Made by a program: the position numbers and the translations under genes | The notes under the pieces: generated by a model | Told to the model about the DNA's origin: nothing | The model's input: the letters and a program-made list of their open reading frames with translations, nothing else | Databases searched by the model: none | Assembly (NCBI GenBank): GCA_947626575.1 | Contig: CANQSR010000002.1 | Span: 1-64,000 of the forward strand | Origin: an uncultured Clostridia bacterium | Lineage (GTDB): Bacteria > Bacillota > Clostridia > Christensenellales > Borkfalkiaceae | Direction of reading: 5' to 3' | Length of the DNA: 64,000 bases | Part shown: positions 63,363 through 64,000 of the stretch, piece after piece | Layout of the letters: the number at the start of each line of letters is the position of its first letter | Numbering within the stretch: position 1 is the stretch's first letter

Positions 63363-63383
63363 GGTACTATGCGTGACATATTA
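63363..63383 (+). repeat. Family A repeat, copy 11 (intergenic)
   Basis: GGTACTATGCGTGACATATT on the plus strand, opposite in orientation to the neighbouring genes. Lies between purB and the DinB-associated gene. Confidence 0.8.
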
Positions 63384-63430
63384 CTGTGAAAAACCCGCAA
63401 AATCGGCCTATAAAACGGGATTTACACCGC

Positions 63431-64000
63431 TTATACGCGCACTTCGCCGCGCGCGCCGAGCATATCGCCGTGCCGCGCAAGGATGGGAAGGATCTTCTGT
63501 TCGATGAACTCCTCCGTCTGCGCGGGCGCTCTTCCGATGAACTTCTTCGCGTCGACGATCTCCGGGAGCCTTCCGCGGACGGCGGCAAACATGCCGTCCT
63601 CCTCGATGCGGGCGAGGAGATCGTTTTCCTTCCCCTCCCGCTTGACCGCCGCGCCCGCTTCCTGCGAGAGCCTGCGGATGCGTTCATGCAGCTGCTGCCT
63701 GTCACCGCCCGCCTTCACGCACTCCATGATGATGTTCTCCGTCGCCATGAAGGGCAACTCTGCCTCGACGTGCTTTTGGATGACCTTCTCGTAAACAACG
63801 AGATTTTCGGCGACGTTCATGTAGATATTCAGGACGGCGTCGGCCGTGAGGAAGGCCTGCGCATTGACGATGCGGCGGTTCGCCGAGTCGTCGAGCGTGC
63901 GCTCGAACCACTGCGTGGAGGCGGTGACGGCGCTGTTCACGGGGAGCGAGATCATATAGCGGCAGAGACTGCCCATCCGCTCGCAACGCATCGGATTGCG
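63431..64000 (-). CDS. purB: Adenylosuccinate lyase, C-terminal part (5' end outside window)
   Basis: The C-terminal 189 codons of PurB, which cleaves SAICAR and adenylosuccinate in purine synthesis. The frame is open through base 64000. RNPMRCERMGSLCRYMI matches the family KRNPMRSER signature; QWFERTLDDSANRRI follows, as in PurB. The C-terminal helices including LLARIEEDGMFAAVRG (usual dLl.ria.d..f) complete the domain. Only partial in the window. Confidence 0.93.
   Translation of the reverse strand, partial: RNPMRCERMGSLCRYMISLPVNSAVTASTQWFERTLDDSANRRIVNAQAFLTADAVLNIYMNVAENLVVYEKVIQKHVEAELPFMATENIIMECVKAGGDRQQLHERIRRLSQEAGAAVKREGKENDLLARIEEDGMFAAVRGRLPEIVDAKKFIGRAPAQTEEFIEQKILPILARHGDMLGARGEVRV

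Noticed and set aside
7742..63383. Family A copies as dif or parS sites
   Set aside because: dif has CATAA-N6-TTATG arms in the opposite orientation and is single copy; parS is a different 16-mer usually near the origin. Eleven copies in 64 kb fits neither.
63431..64000. ATG 63991 as the start of a short gene
   Set aside because: The frame continues to the window edge with RNP before the Met, which matches the PurB signature; it is an internal Met of a truncated gene.

Overview
The window is a 64 kb stretch of a GC-rich, endospore-forming member of the Clostridia. The evidence is the complete spoIIIA operon (spoIIIAA-AH), spoIVB, spoVG, a ytfJ/gerW gene, dacF-type carboxypeptidases, Clostridia-style gene fusions (ispH-rpsA) and SD-type translation signals. 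A gut lineage related to Christensenellales would fit the gene order and the plant-polysaccharide enzymes, but that placement is an inference. Coding density is high, most neighbours overlap by 1-4 bases, and almost everything looks like core chromosome.

Layout. 1-5.4 kb: an accessory stretch with the end of a GH51 arabinofuranosidase, a small membrane protein, a TetR regulator and two membrane-anchored esterases, with near-identical GC-rich hairpins at about 2.27 and 5.40 kb. 5.4-27.7 kb, all on the plus strand: spoIIIA operon; asp23-nusB-folD-ispA-dxs-tlyA; nadK-argR-recN; spoIVB-spoIIM-like-dacF; lysA; M50 protease-scpA-scpB-ytfI-ytfJ-D,D-carboxypeptidase-rluB. 27.9-64 kb, nearly all on the minus strand: lexA; a xer-hflX-membrane protein-PLC operon; a glycogen operon (glgB-glgC-glgD-glgA-glgP-GH13); murC; cspA; htpG; aroH/cmk fusion-plsC-ispH/rpsA fusion; a BaiN-like flavoprotein; a five-gene biotin-dependent sodium-pump decarboxylase operon; TVP38-like membrane protein, rnhA, an HD hydrolase, tRNA-Trp, dinB with a small partner gene, and the 3' end of purB. 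Plus-strand exceptions there are spoVG and a small cysteine-rich gene.

Beyond the genes, two families of short dispersed repeats stand out. Family A is a near-palindrome of about 20 bp (TACTATGYSWGACATAMTA) found 11 times, once about every 6 kb, inside genes, across start and stop codons, and between genes. Copies inside genes are accommodated in frame, and those in the frame that would hit a stop codon carry a change removing it. Family B is a 20-bp hairpin with 7-bp arms (GCAACCC/GGGTTGC) and a 6-nt A/T-rich loop, found 7 times between 27.8 and 44.7 kb. Family A is the best candidate here for something undescribed.

Other points of interest: four genes have a consensus promoter whose -10 box lies only 9-10 bases before the start codon, which predicts leaderless or nearly leaderless mRNAs; a chorismate mutase (AroH)-cytidylate kinase fusion; a 16-bp duplication of the tRNA-Trp 3' end 152 bp downstream, like an attachment-site scar; and a perfect inverted repeat that would enclose the spoIVB ribosome-binding site and start codon.
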